A stretch of DNA of 64,000 nucleotides from Acetobacterium tundrae (GCF_008086615.1 NZ_RXYB01000005.1:124001-188000), one strand, 5' to 3'. Positions 34,643 through 44,144 are shown, counted from the first letter of the stretch. Made by a program: numbers and translations. Notes: generated by a model from the sequence alone, not told the origin.

Positions 34643-36442
34643 ATGGCATATAAACGTTCGCAGATACTAATTTGTGGTGGCACAGGATGTACTTCCTCTG
34701 GTTCCGTTACATTGGTACAAGAATTAAAAAAAGAATGCGTAAAGCATGATATACTCGATGAAATCGAAGTCATTCAAACAGGCTGTTTTGGTCTGTGTGA
34801 ATTGGGACCGGTTGTAATAGTTTACCCAGAAGGTACATTCTACAGTCGTGTTACAATAGAAGATATTCCCGAAATGGTTGAAGAACATCTTGTCAAAGGT
34901 CGTGTCCTGGACCGACTTGTTTACACTGAAAAAGGCGATGGACATCATCCATTATCGATCAGCGAATTAGGATTCTTCAAAAAACAAAGACGTATCGCTT
35001 TGGCAAACTGCGGTGTTATTAACCCAGAAGACATTGATGAATACATTGGCTTCGATGGTTATTTAGCCCTTGAAAAAGTATTGACATCCATGACAGCACA
35101 GGAAGTTATTGATGAAGTAAAAGCTTCAGGACTTCGTGGTCGTGGGGGCGGAGGATTCCCAACCGGTCTTAAATGGCAATTTGCACATAATGCCGTATCA
35201 CCAGATGGTGTTAAATATGTTGCCTGTAATGCTGATGAAGGAGATCCCGGCGCATTCATGGACCGTTCTGTTTTAGAGGGCGATCCCCATGCAATCGTTG
35301 AAGCGATGTCGATTGCCGGTTATGCAGTAGGAGCACAAAAAGGTTACGTATATGTTCGGGCTGAATATCCAATTGCTGTTCATCGTCTGCAAATTGCAAT
35401 CGATGAAGCAAAAGAATACGGTATTCTTGGAGACAATGTTTTCGGAACAGATTTCTGCTTTGATTTAGAAATTCGTTTAGGCGCCGGTGCTTTTGTATGC
35501 GGTGAAGAAACAGCGTTAATGAATTCTGTCGAAGGTAAACGTGGCGAACCTCGTCCTCGTCCGCCATTCCCAGCAAACAAAGGTTTATTTGAAAGACCAA
35601 CTGTTCTTAATAACGTTGAAACCTATGCAAATATTCCAAAGATTATTTTAAACGGGGCAGCATGGTTTGCTTCAGTTGGAACTGAAAAATCAAAAGGAAC
35701 AAAAGTATTCGCATTAGGCGGAAAAATCAACAATACCGGTTTATTGGAAATTCCAATGGGAACAACACTTCGCGAGATCATTTATGAAATCGGTGGCGGT
35801 ATTCCAAACGGTAAAGAATTTAAAGCAGCACAAACTGGTGGTCCATCAGGCGGCTGTTTACCAGCATCATTACTGGATACAAAAATTGACTATGATAACC
35901 TCATCGCAGCCGGCTCTATGATGGGTTCCGGTGGATTGATTGTCATGGATGAAGACAACTGTATGGTTGATATCGCCCATTTCTTCCTTGAATTTACACA
36001 GGATGAATCCTGCGGAAAATGCCCACCTTGTCGTATCGGTACCAAGAGAATGCTTGAAATTCTTGAAGATATCTGCGGTGGTAAGGGTAAAGAAGGCGAT
36101 ATTGAGAAATTACAGGAATTAGCAGAAGGAATCAAATCTTCAGCTCTTTGTGGATTGGGACAAACTGCTCCAAACCCTGTTCTTTCAACCATTCACTTCT
36201 TTAGAGATGAATATGAAGCTCATATCAGAGATAAAAAATGTCCTGCCGGCGTTTGTAAAGCTCTTCTTGATTTCAAAATTGAAGAAGAAACATGTAAAGG
36301 GTGTGGCATCTGTGCTAAGAAGTGTCCAGTGGATGCTATTTCTGGCGAAAAGAAGAAACCACATGTTATTGATACCGAAAAATGTATAAAATGTGGTACT
36401 TGTATTGAAGCCTGTCCATTTGGCTCAATATCAAAGGCTTGA
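34643..36442 (+). CDS. hydB: Electron-bifurcating hydrogenase subunit HydB (NuoF-like)
   Basis: The 599-residue protein has an N-terminal thioredoxin-like [2Fe-2S] domain (GGTGCTSSG; TGCFGLCELGP), the NuoF core with the glycine-rich NADH site GLRGRGGGGFPTG (about 167-179), the FMN segment CNADEGDPGAF, an ESCGKCPPCRIG [4Fe-4S] motif, and a C-terminal 2x[4Fe-4S] ferredoxin domain (CKGCGICAKKCP, CIKCGTCIEACP). HydB carries FMN and couples NAD to ferredoxin and H2 in bifurcation. A strong AGGAGG lies ahead of ATG 34643. Confidence 0.96.
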   Translation: MAYKRSQILICGGTGCTSSGSVTLVQELKKECVKHDILDEIEVIQTGCFGLCELGPVVIVYPEGTFYSRVTIEDIPEMVEEHLVKGRVLDRLVYTEKGDGHHPLSISELGFFKKQRRIALANCGVINPEDIDEYIGFDGYLALEKVLTSMTAQEVIDEVKASGLRGRGGGGFPTGLKWQFAHNAVSPDGVKYVACNADEGDPGAFMDRSVLEGDPHAIVEAMSIAGYAVGAQKGYVYVRAEYPIAVHRLQIAIDEAKEYGILGDNVFGTDFCFDLEIRLGAGAFVCGEETALMNSVEGKRGEPRPRPPFPANKGLFERPTVLNNVETYANIPKIILNGAAWFASVGTEKSKGTKVFALGGKINNTGLLEIPMGTTLREIIYEIGGGIPNGKEFKAAQTGGPSGGCLPASLLDTKIDYDNLIAAGSMMGSGGLIVMDEDNCMVDIAHFFLEFTQDESCGKCPPCRIGTKRMLEILEDICGGKGKEGDIEKLQELAEGIKSSALCGLGQTAPNPVLSTIHFFRDEYEAHIRDKKCPAGVCKALLDFKIEEETCKGCGICAKKCPVDAISGEKKKPHVIDTEKCIKCGTCIEACPFGSISKA

Positions 36443-36461
36443 TGAGGGGGTTATTGAGGAA

Positions 36462-38210
36462 ATGAATGATATTACTTTTAAAATAAACGGTCAGGAAATA
36501 ACTGTTCCAGAAGGAACAACCATATTAGAAGCAGCTCGATTGAAAGACATTGACATCCCAACACTTTGCTATTTAAAAGGCATAAATGAAATTGGTGCGT
36601 GTCGTATGTGTCTGGTTGAAATTGCCGGAGCAAAAGCATTGCAGGCAGCATGTGTTTATCCAGTTGCCAATGGGATTGAAGTTTTAACGAACTCACCAAA
36701 AGTGCAAAAAGCAAGAAAAGTTAACCTGTCATTAATTCTGTCGGATCATAACAGAGAATGTACGACTTGTGTACGTAGTGAAAACTGCGAACTTCAAGCA
36801 TTGGCTAATGAACTTGATGTCCATGATATTCCTTTCCAGGGAGAAAAATCAGGTCATACAATTGATGATTTATCAACATCGATCATCAGAGATGAAACAA
36901 AATGTATTCTTTGCAAGCGTTGTGCTGCAGTGTGTACAAAAGTTCAGGCTGTTGGCGTACTTGGCGCCGTTGGTCGTGGATTTACTTCTCAAGTTCAACC
37001 AGTATTCGGAAGATCTTTAGCAGAAGTTGGCTGTATCAATTGTGGTCAATGTATCATCAATTGCCCAGTTGGCGCATTAAAAGAAAAATCAAACATCCAG
37101 GATGTTTGGGATGCCATCAATGATCCAACTAAAACGGTTATTGTTGAAACAGCACCAGCTGTTCGTGCCGCTTTAGGCGAAGAATTTGGATATCCAATGG
37201 GAACACCTGTTACCGGTAAAATGGCAGCAGCGTTAAGAAGACTGGGCTTTGATAAAGTATTCGATACCGATTTCGGCGCTGATGTTACCATCATGGAAGA
37301 AGGAACAGAACTCATTGGTCGTTTGACTAATGGCGGTGTTCTGCCAATGATCACATCCTGCTCACCAGGTTGGATTAAATACATTGAAACCTACTATCCA
37401 GAAGCAATTCCAAATCTGTCAAGCTGTAAATCACCACAGAACATGACCGGTGCATTATTAAAGAGTCATTATGCCGAAGCAAACAAGATTGATCCTAAAG
37501 ACATGGTTGTTGTTTCCGTAATGCCTTGTACCGCTAAAAAATATGAAGTTCAACGTGAAGAATTAAATGTTGATGGAAATCAAGATGTTGATATTTCCAT
37601 TACCACACGAGAATTAGCACGTATGATTAAATCATCTCGAATTATGTTCAACAGACTTCCTGATGAAGATTTTGACAGTTACTATGGTGATTCCACAGGT
37701 GCCGCTGTTATCTTCGGGGCTACCGGTGGTGTTATGGAAGCGGCAGTTAGAACTGTTGCCGATGTCCTGAACAAAAAAGACATCCAGGAAATCGATTATG
37801 TCGCAGTACGTGGCGTAGAAGGCATTAAAAAAGCAAGTGTTCAAGTAACACCAGACTTGACTGTTAATGTAATGATGGCACATGGCGGAAGCAATTTAAA
37901 AATAGTCATGGATCAATTAAAAGCCGGCGAATTAAAAGATGTTCATTTCATCGAATTAATGGCATGTCCAGGCGGTTGCGTAAACGGTGGCGGTCAGCCA
38001 ATCGTTGCTGCAAAAGACAAAATGGATATTGATATTCGGGTCGAAAGAGCAAAAGCTCTGTACACCGAAGATGCTAACAAAACGATTCGTAAATCACATC
38101 AGAATCCATCCGTTATTCGTCTATACGAAGAATATTTAGAAGAACCAAACAGTCACAAAGCGCATCATATTCTTCATACCACCTATTCACAAAAGCCAAA
38201 ATTGTACTAA
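36462..38210 (+). CDS. hydA: Electron-bifurcating [FeFe]-hydrogenase catalytic subunit HydA
   Basis: The 582-residue protein has an N-terminal [2Fe-2S] domain (CYLKGINEIGACRMC, CVYP), the His-ligated [4Fe-4S] motif (HNRECTTCVRSENC), two [4Fe-4S] motifs (CILCKRCAAVC, CINCGQCIINCP) and the H-cluster domain: L1 TSCSPGW (about 297), L2 MPCTAKKYE (about 356) and L3 ELMACPGGCVNGGG (about 500). L1 has Ser where many enzymes have a second Cys. A C-terminal tail rich in His and Tyr follows. It evolves or takes up H2, coupled to NAD and ferredoxin by HydB. ATG 36462 is 19 bp after hydB. Confidence 0.96.
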   Translation: MNDITFKINGQEITVPEGTTILEAARLKDIDIPTLCYLKGINEIGACRMCLVEIAGAKALQAACVYPVANGIEVLTNSPKVQKARKVNLSLILSDHNRECTTCVRSENCELQALANELDVHDIPFQGEKSGHTIDDLSTSIIRDETKCILCKRCAAVCTKVQAVGVLGAVGRGFTSQVQPVFGRSLAEVGCINCGQCIINCPVGALKEKSNIQDVWDAINDPTKTVIVETAPAVRAALGEEFGYPMGTPVTGKMAAALRRLGFDKVFDTDFGADVTIMEEGTELIGRLTNGGVLPMITSCSPGWIKYIETYYPEAIPNLSSCKSPQNMTGALLKSHYAEANKIDPKDMVVVSVMPCTAKKYEVQREELNVDGNQDVDISITTRELARMIKSSRIMFNRLPDEDFDSYYGDSTGAAVIFGATGGVMEAAVRTVADVLNKKDIQEIDYVAVRGVEGIKKASVQVTPDLTVNVMMAHGGSNLKIVMDQLKAGELKDVHFIELMACPGGCVNGGGQPIVAAKDKMDIDIRVERAKALYTEDANKTIRKSHQNPSVIRLYEEYLEEPNSHKAHHILHTTYSQKPKLY

Positions 38211-38246
38211 GAACAGTTATAATATAAACTGTTTAATCGCTTAAAC

Positions 38247-38274
38247 AAAAAAGGCCCAATAATGGGCCTTTTTT
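38247..38274 (+). terminator. Intrinsic terminator of the hyd operon
   Basis: A perfect AAGGCCCA/TGGGCCTT stem with ATAA loop lies between A and T tracts, 36 bp after hydA. Confidence 0.88.
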
Positions 38275-38304
38275 GCGTCGCAAAAATGATCCCAAAAACG
38301 ATCC

Positions 38305-38671
38305 CATATATGACTAGTATCGTGAATTCTAATGCATTATCCCCGTAGGGGCGATCCTTGATCGCCCGCCAACCTCAGGCGCGCATTAAAAACTTTAAAC
38401 TGAATGATGCCCCGCATTATCTTATATATGACTTGTATCTTGAATTTTAATGCATTATCTTGTAGGGGCGATCCGTGATCGCCCGCCAACCACAGGCGCG
38501 CATCAAAAACTTTAAACTGAATGATGCCCCGAATTATCTTATATATGACTAGTATCTTGAATTCTAATGCATTATCTTGTAGGGGCGATCCGTGATCGCC
38601 CGTTGGCGTTTGGCTTGGCACTGTCGTTCGATTTAACATTGACGTTGCGGGCGATTAGGAATCGCCCCTAC
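38305..38671. repeat. 118-bp tandem repeats carrying REP hairpins, closed by an inverted REP
   Basis: A unit beginning TATATGACTAGTAT is found at 38305, 38424 and 38542 (period about 118 bp). Each contains GTAGGGGCGAT...ATCGCCC and, except the last, a tail ending near AACTGAATGATGCCCC. The last unit is closed by an inverted REP (GGGCGATTAGGAATCGCCCCTAC, to 38671). It fills the hydA-recD2 gap, and I see no gene in it. Confidence 0.85.
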
Positions 38672-38761
38672 AAAGCAAAATTGATTACTACCAAAAATAA
38701 GCATAATGACGGTATTTATGATATAATTAAAATATTAATTATCAACTAACAGGAGCGAACA

Positions 38762-40975
38762 ATGGAAACCATTAAGGGAACGGTGGAGCACATCGTCTTT
38801 AGAAACAGCAGTAACGGCTACACCGTGGCCCATTTTGACATTGACGGAGATCTGGTTACTGTGGTCGGGAACTTCGACGAATTAAATCACGGCGAGTATC
38901 TAAAACTAACCGGCTACTGGACCGAACATAAAAATTATGGGGATCAATTTACCATGGAAACCTATGCCATGGAAATACCCACTTCCGCAGAAGGGATCAC
39001 CCGGTATCTGGCATCGGGGATCCTGCCGGGCATTGGCGAAAAGACCGCCAAAGCCATTGTCGAACGCTTCGGCGAAGAAACCCTGGACATTCTGGACAAC
39101 CATCCGGAGCGTCTCTCAGAAATAAAAGGGATCGGGAAGAAAACCCTGGAAGGCATCAAAGAAGGCTATTATGAGCAACGGGAAGTCAGGCAGATCATGA
39201 TCCAAATCCAGGATTACGGAATATCGGCATCCTGGGCCATGAAGCTGTATAAGACCTATAAATCCGATACCATTTCGGTGCTGCTGAATAATCCCTATCA
39301 GATGATCGAGGACATCCGCGGAATTGGCTTTAAAATTGCCGACCAGATTGCCAGCCAGTTGGGATTTGAACGAAGCAGTCCGGGGCGGATCCTGGCCGGG
39401 ATCAATTATTCACTAGGTGAATGCTATAACCGCGGGAATACCTTTATGACCGAAAACGAACTGATCAAAATCAGCTGCAAGATATTAGGAGTGGATGAAG
39501 ACGAGGTTGTGAATCAACTGGGTGAACTTGTTCTGCTTGGTAGAATCATTCAGGAAGAAGTCAATGACCAGCGTGTTTATTATCCACGAAACCTCTATGA
39601 AGCTGAAGATAACGTGGCGCTGATTATGGCAAGAATCAGCCAGAGCAAGTATAAGATCCCCGATGTTAACATCGATAAAAAAATAGCAGAGTATGAAAAA
39701 GACATGTCAATCATACTGGACAATAAACAGCGCGAGGCGATTGCCGCGGCGGTAGAACATGGCGTCATCGTAATAACCGGCGGACCGGGTACCGGTAAGA
39801 CCACGATAATTAACGGAATCGTCCGCATCTTCAAAGATCTGGGTCTGAAAACCGTTTTATCCGCGCCAACCGGCCGCGCCGCCAAACGCATCACGGAAAC
39901 CACCGGTCATGAGGCAAAAACCATTCACCGCCTGCTGGAATATGAATACAGTGAAAATGACGACTTCCCAAGTTTCAGCAAAGACGAAAGCGATCCCCTC
40001 GAAGCGGATGCGATTATCGTGGATGAATCCTCAATGATTGATATCGTCCTGATGAACAGTTTGCTGATGGCCATTCAACCGGGAACCCGGTTAATCATGG
40101 TCGGCGATGCCGATCAGCTGCCGTCCGTTGGACCGGGCAATGTGCTGAAAGATATCATCGAAAGCGGCGCCATCAAAGTGTTAAGTCTGGAACGAATTTA
40201 TCGCCAGTCCGAAGAAAGTATGATATCCGTCAATGCCTTTGAGATTAACCAGGGAAACATGCCGGATATCAACAATGATAGTGACTTCTTATTTTTAAAT
40301 AAAAATGATGGCGATAAACTGCTGCGCGATATATTGAAAATTGTCACCGAAAACCTCCCCATCGCCAAAGGGTTTGACAGTATTCAGGATATTCAAGTCA
40401 TCTCGCCCATGAAAAACGGTAAGGTCGGGGTGATCAATCTCAACAAAGAACTTCAGGCTGTACTGAACCCGGCCCGAGATAACTGTGCCCAGCGCGAATT
40501 TGGGACGGTTATTTATCGGGAAGGGGATAAGGTCATGCAGATTAAAAATAATTATCGTTTGAAATGGGAAGATACCATTGGTTTTGAACAGGGCGAAGGC
40601 ATTTACAACGGCGATATCGGAACCCTGGAAGAAATCAGCGATCGGAATAAATCCTTCACGATCCTATTCAACGACGGGAAGCGGATCGTTTATGATTTTG
40701 ATCAAATGGACGAGATTACTCATGCCTACGCTATGACCGTTCACAAAAGCCAGGGCAGTGAATTCCCGGTTGTCGTCATGCCCATTGTCGGCGGACCACC
40801 CTTGTTTCTCAATCGCAAACTGCTCTACACCGCCGTCACCCGGGCGAAAAAAATGCTTATTCTCATGGGTAACCAGTATGTTTTCCGACAAATGATCAAA
40901 TCAGCCGAATCCCAGGACCGCCAGACCGCCCTCCGGGAACGCATTGTCAACTACCTCAACAACCCGATGCTGTAA
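38762..40975 (+). CDS. recD2: RecD2-type SF1B DNA helicase
   Basis: The 737-residue protein has an N-terminal OB-like and helix-hairpin-helix region (GILPGIGEKTAKAIVERFGEE, about 83-103) typical of RecD2, Walker A TGGPGTGKTT (about 336-345), Walker B IIVDESSMID (about 417), motif III GDADQLPSVGPG, and the C-terminal THAYAMTVHKSQGSEFP (motif V) and YTAVTRAKK (motif VI). RecD2 unwinds 5'-3' and acts in repair outside RecBCD. AGGAG upstream supports ATG 38762. It stands alone between two REP-rich gaps. Confidence 0.94.
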   Translation: METIKGTVEHIVFRNSSNGYTVAHFDIDGDLVTVVGNFDELNHGEYLKLTGYWTEHKNYGDQFTMETYAMEIPTSAEGITRYLASGILPGIGEKTAKAIVERFGEETLDILDNHPERLSEIKGIGKKTLEGIKEGYYEQREVRQIMIQIQDYGISASWAMKLYKTYKSDTISVLLNNPYQMIEDIRGIGFKIADQIASQLGFERSSPGRILAGINYSLGECYNRGNTFMTENELIKISCKILGVDEDEVVNQLGELVLLGRIIQEEVNDQRVYYPRNLYEAEDNVALIMARISQSKYKIPDVNIDKKIAEYEKDMSIILDNKQREAIAAAVEHGVIVITGGPGTGKTTIINGIVRIFKDLGLKTVLSAPTGRAAKRITETTGHEAKTIHRLLEYEYSENDDFPSFSKDESDPLEADAIIVDESSMIDIVLMNSLLMAIQPGTRLIMVGDADQLPSVGPGNVLKDIIESGAIKVLSLERIYRQSEESMISVNAFEINQGNMPDINNDSDFLFLNKNDGDKLLRDILKIVTENLPIAKGFDSIQDIQVISPMKNGKVGVINLNKELQAVLNPARDNCAQREFGTVIYREGDKVMQIKNNYRLKWEDTIGFEQGEGIYNGDIGTLEEISDRNKSFTILFNDGKRIVYDFDQMDEITHAYAMTVHKSQGSEFPVVVMPIVGGPPLFLNRKLLYTAVTRAKKMLILMGNQYVFRQMIKSAESQDRQTALRERIVNYLNNPML

Positions 40976-40983
40976 TACCGGCC

Positions 40984-41255
40984 ACGTTGCAGGCGGATAC
41001 TATCCGCCCCTACGGTATTATGCATAGCATATTTTCACCACCCCGTAGGGGCGATTCTCAATCGCCCGCAACGTCAATGCCAAACCGATCCTAAAACATT
41101 CACATCCACGCCAAGCATCATCTTGGACGCGCGATTAGTGATCGCCCAATCAACGCATGTGAAACATTAACGTCAACGGGCGGATACTATCCGCCCCTAC
41201 AGGATAATGCATCGTATATTTTCACCACCCCGTAGGGGCGATTCTCAATCGCCCG
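40984..41255. repeat. REP-type hairpin cluster upstream of the RAYT gene
   Basis: It contains GGCGGATACTATCCGCCCCTAC (40994-41014 and about 41180-41201) and GTAGGGGCGATTCTCAATCGCCC (41045 and about 41233), with a further degraded GCGCGATTAGTGATCGCCC between them. A segment TATTTTCACCACCCCGTAGG is repeated at about 41030 and 41218, so the block is an imperfect duplication of about 188 bp. Confidence 0.82.
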
Positions 41256-41341
41256 CAACGTCAATCACCAATCCCATCCCAATAACTCCCAACGCTTATG
41301 ATGGAATATAATTCGTCAAGAAATGAGAGAGATGAGAGATA

Positions 41342-41818
41342 ATGGAACTTCAAAAAAGAAAACGGATTAGGCTGGAAAAATACAACTACACACAAAATGG
41401 TTACTATTTCATCACGATCTGCACAAAGGATCGAAAACAAGTGTTATGCGATAAAAATTGTATTTTAAAAGAAGAAGACAATTCATTTGTATTATCGGAA
41501 ATAGGAGACGTAGTATTGATGTCTATTGGCAATATTGAAAAATCTTATAGTGGGGTTAATATTGAAAACTATGTCATTATGCCAAACCATATACACTTAT
41601 TGATAAGTATCAATAAAAATGCCGAGACATCCATTTCAAAGATTATTCAACAGACAAAAGGATTGGTGACAAGAAAAGTGGGCTTTCCGGTCTGGCAGAA
41701 ATCATTCTATGATCATGTAATTAGAAATGAAAACGATTATTACGAGATAGTCCGTTATATTCAGATGAATCCATTGAAATGGCAGAATGATCGATATTAC
41801 CTTGTGGGAACAGAATAA
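41342..41818 (+). CDS. REP-associated tyrosine transposase (RAYT, Y1/HUH)
   Basis: The 158-residue single-domain Y1 transposase has YYFITICTKDR at the N-terminus, the HUH metal motif MPNHIHLLISI (about 80-90), and the catalytic Tyr region YYEIVRYIQMNPLKW (about 136-150). RAYTs are IS200-related single-strand nucleases linked to the spread of REP palindromes. Here the gene is bracketed on both sides by dense arrays of the GTAG-type REP hairpins, the expected setting for a RAYT and its substrate. No IS ends are apparent. Confidence 0.88.
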   Translation: MELQKRKRIRLEKYNYTQNGYYFITICTKDRKQVLCDKNCILKEEDNSFVLSEIGDVVLMSIGNIEKSYSGVNIENYVIMPNHIHLLISINKNAETSISKIIQQTKGLVTRKVGFPVWQKSFYDHVIRNENDYYEIVRYIQMNPLKWQNDRYYLVGTE

Positions 41819-41830
41819 CTCACAAACAGC

Positions 41831-42350
41831 CGCTTGCTGGCGATCATGGATCGCCCCTACAGGTTAACGGGGATCGCCGTTACCGACAAATATGCAAAAT
41901 ACATAATATCCAATCAAATTGAACATCATTTTGTAGGGGCGATTCTCAATCGCCCGAACCGTTAGAAATTGAAGCGAACGCTTGCTGGCGATCATGGATC
42001 GCCCCTACAGGTTAACGGAGATCGCCGCTACCGACAAATATACAAAATACATAATATCCAATCAAATTGAACATCATCTCGTAGGGGCGATTCCCAATCG
42101 CCCGAACCGTTAGGAATTGAAGCGAACGCTTGCTGGCGATCATGGATCGCCCCTACAGGTTAGCGGGGATCGCCGCTACGGACAAATATACAAAATACAT
42201 AATATCCAATCAAATTGAACATCATCTCGTAGGGGCGATTCCCAATCGCCCGAACCGTTAGGAATTGAAGCGAACGCTTGCTGGCGATCATGGATCGCCC
42301 CTACAGGTTAACGGAGATCGTCGCTACGGACAAATATACAAAATATTTAA
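41831..42350. repeat. 148-bp tandem repeat, three full copies and a partial fourth, each with two REPs
   Basis: Units start at 41831, 41979, 42127 and 42275, exactly 148 bp apart. Each opens with CGCTTGCTGGCGATCATGG and an inverted REP (GGCGATCATGGATCGCCCCTAC), followed by an AT-rich middle and a forward REP (GTAGGGGCGATTC(T/C)CAATCGCCC). The fourth unit stops just before the comF ribosome site. This is a BIME-like array next to the RAYT gene. An in-frame ATG at 42265 inside the repeat is not the comF start. Confidence 0.9.
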
Positions 42351-42366
42351 TTTTCAGGAGGTGACC

Positions 42367-43107
42367 ATGGGAATCAAAGAATGGCTGATAACTTTTCTGG
42401 AAAACAACCTATTTCTAAAAAACGGAACCTGCCCCATCTGTGGCAAGGTTCTTTTTGTGACGGACAATTTTCTCTGCCGCCAATGCGATGAGGAACTTCC
42501 GAAAATAAACAATCCCACCTGCCAGCGGTGCGGACGGCCGATATTTAGATCCAACCGAAAATTATGTTCAATTTGTTCAAAACAAAACCTCCCTTTTGGT
42601 GGAGGGTATGCCTTCCTGCGTTATGAAGATTCAGGAAAAACCCTGGTCCATGCCATAAAATTCAAAGACCGGCCAAATCTCGGAATCTGGGTTGGCATCC
42701 GGATGGGAAAAGCCATCGCCCAGTGTGAATGGGGAAAAGAAATAGACATCATCATCCCGGTTCCGCTGCACCCTAATCGCCTGGAGGAAAGAGGCTACAA
42801 TCAGAGCGAAAAAATAACCCAGGGCATTCGGACAGGATTGCTGCCGCTGTCTCCGGTCCTCGGTCCGCAATATTTAAGACGAATCCGGGACACCCCCCAC
42901 CAGATGGGTCAGGGACGAGAACAGCGGCTTGTGAATCTAACCGGAGCATTCAGTGCTGAAAATATTGAAGAAATTCAGGGAAAAACAATTTTACTCGTGG
43001 ATGATGTGCTCACCACCGGTGCCACTTTATCCGAAGCCGCCGCAACACTGCTGGAAGCCGGCGCAAAAAAAGTAGTGGTTGCCACTGTCTGTGCCGTGGC
43101 GGAGTAA
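42367..43107 (+). CDS. comF: ComF-family phosphoribosyltransferase-like protein
   Basis: The 246-residue protein has an N-terminal zinc-binding region with CPICGKVLF, CRQCDEEL, CQRCGRP and CSIC (about 20-65), and a C-terminal PRTase-fold domain with the PRPP loop ILLVDDVLTTGATLSEAA (about 203-220). ComF is needed for DNA uptake in naturally competent bacteria. The start ATG 42367 has AGGAGGTGA at 42356-42364. It stands directly behind the 148-bp repeats. Confidence 0.9.
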   Translation: MGIKEWLITFLENNLFLKNGTCPICGKVLFVTDNFLCRQCDEELPKINNPTCQRCGRPIFRSNRKLCSICSKQNLPFGGGYAFLRYEDSGKTLVHAIKFKDRPNLGIWVGIRMGKAIAQCEWGKEIDIIIPVPLHPNRLEERGYNQSEKITQGIRTGLLPLSPVLGPQYLRRIRDTPHQMGQGREQRLVNLTGAFSAENIEEIQGKTILLVDDVLTTGATLSEAAATLLEAGAKKVVVATVCAVAE

Positions 43108-43138
43108 AAAGATGCGGAAAATTAGATAAAAGATTCTT

Positions 43139-43167
43139 AAAAAGCCCATTTATGGGCCTTTTTTTAT
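43139..43167 (+). terminator. Intrinsic terminator after comF
   Basis: GCCCAT-TT-ATGGGC with flanking A and T tracts, about 35 bp after the stop codon. Confidence 0.85.
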
Positions 43168-43238
43168 GGCGAATCTTAATAAATAATGTTATGATAAAAC
43201 AGTATTAATTAAGACGAAGTAAGGATAAAAATAGAAAT

Positions 43239-44144
43239 ATGAAAATAATTTTGAATAAACTCAAAGCCGTGATGGCATCAGAATATATAAAACAAAATGA
43301 ACCCATGAAAAATCACACCTCTTTTAAAGTAGGCGGACCGGCGGACCTGCTCTTGATACCTCAAACAAAAGAAGAACTGCAAAAAGTCCTGGCCATTTGC
43401 CGAGAATGCGGTAAGCCGTTTTACATTATGGGAAATGGCAGTAATCTGATTGTCCGAGACGGAGGCTTTCGGGGGATCATCATCAAGACTAAAGCACTTA
43501 ACAAGGTGAGTGCAGAAGGCGAAATCATTCGTGCCGAAGCGGGAATCAGCCTCAAAGATTTAGCGGAGTTCGCCCTGGAAGAAAAAATGACCGGGTTGGA
43601 GTTTGCATCCGGGATTCCGGGAAGCCTGGGAGGAGCCGTCACGATGAATGCTGGTGCCTACGACGGCGAGATGAAAAACATCGTTCAGAGCATTGAAGTC
43701 CTGACCGAAGACGGCGTTTTTAAAACCCTGCCTGGCGAAGCATGCGAGTTTGGCTATCGCAGTTCGGTGCTCCAAAAACATCCATGGGTTTTAGTGAGTG
43801 TCAGTCTGCAATTAAAAAAAGGCGATTACCAGGCGATCAAAGATAAAATGCTGGATCTCAATACCAGAAGACAAACCAAACAGCCCCTGGAATACCCCAG
43901 TGCCGGCAGTACCTTCCGACGGCCCGAAGGCTATTTTGCCGGGAAACTGGTTCAGGATGCCGGCTTCAGAGGCCGATCGTTTGGTGGGGCCCAGGTGTCG
44001 GAAAAACACAGCGGTTTTGTCATCAATAAGGGCGATGCCACCGCCGATGACATACTGGCGCTCATCACCCTTATTCAGACAGGGGTGCATCAGAAATTCG
44101 GGGTTGATTTAAAAACCGAAGTCATCGTCATCGGCGAACCCTAA
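43239..44144 (+). CDS. murB: UDP-N-acetylenolpyruvoylglucosamine reductase
   Basis: The 301-residue protein has the type II MurB pattern: NHTSFKVGGPADLLL (about 24-38), the FAD-binding MGNGSNLIVRDGGFRG (about 64-79), GIPGSLGGAVTMNAGAYDGE (about 125-144), the YRSS motif (about 172) and the catalytic SAGSTFRRPEGYFAGKLV (about 221-238). It reduces UDP-GlcNAc-enolpyruvate to UDP-MurNAc for peptidoglycan. Confidence 0.95.
   Translation: MKIILNKLKAVMASEYIKQNEPMKNHTSFKVGGPADLLLIPQTKEELQKVLAICRECGKPFYIMGNGSNLIVRDGGFRGIIIKTKALNKVSAEGEIIRAEAGISLKDLAEFALEEKMTGLEFASGIPGSLGGAVTMNAGAYDGEMKNIVQSIEVLTEDGVFKTLPGEACEFGYRSSVLQKHPWVLVSVSLQLKKGDYQAIKDKMLDLNTRRQTKQPLEYPSAGSTFRRPEGYFAGKLVQDAGFRGRSFGGAQVSEKHSGFVINKGDATADDILALITLIQTGVHQKFGVDLKTEVIVIGEP

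Noticed and set aside
38337-38639. 100-codon minus-strand frame between hydA and recD2
   Set aside because: It is only the translated 118-bp repeats with REPs; the GDHGSPLQ peptide is a REP translation artefact.
41831-42350. CRISPR array
   Set aside because: The 148-bp period, inverted REPs within each unit and lack of unique spacers rule it out.
42265-42366. N-terminal extension of comF
   Set aside because: The extension is 148-bp repeat sequence; a strong ribosome site and conserved N-terminus support ATG 42367.
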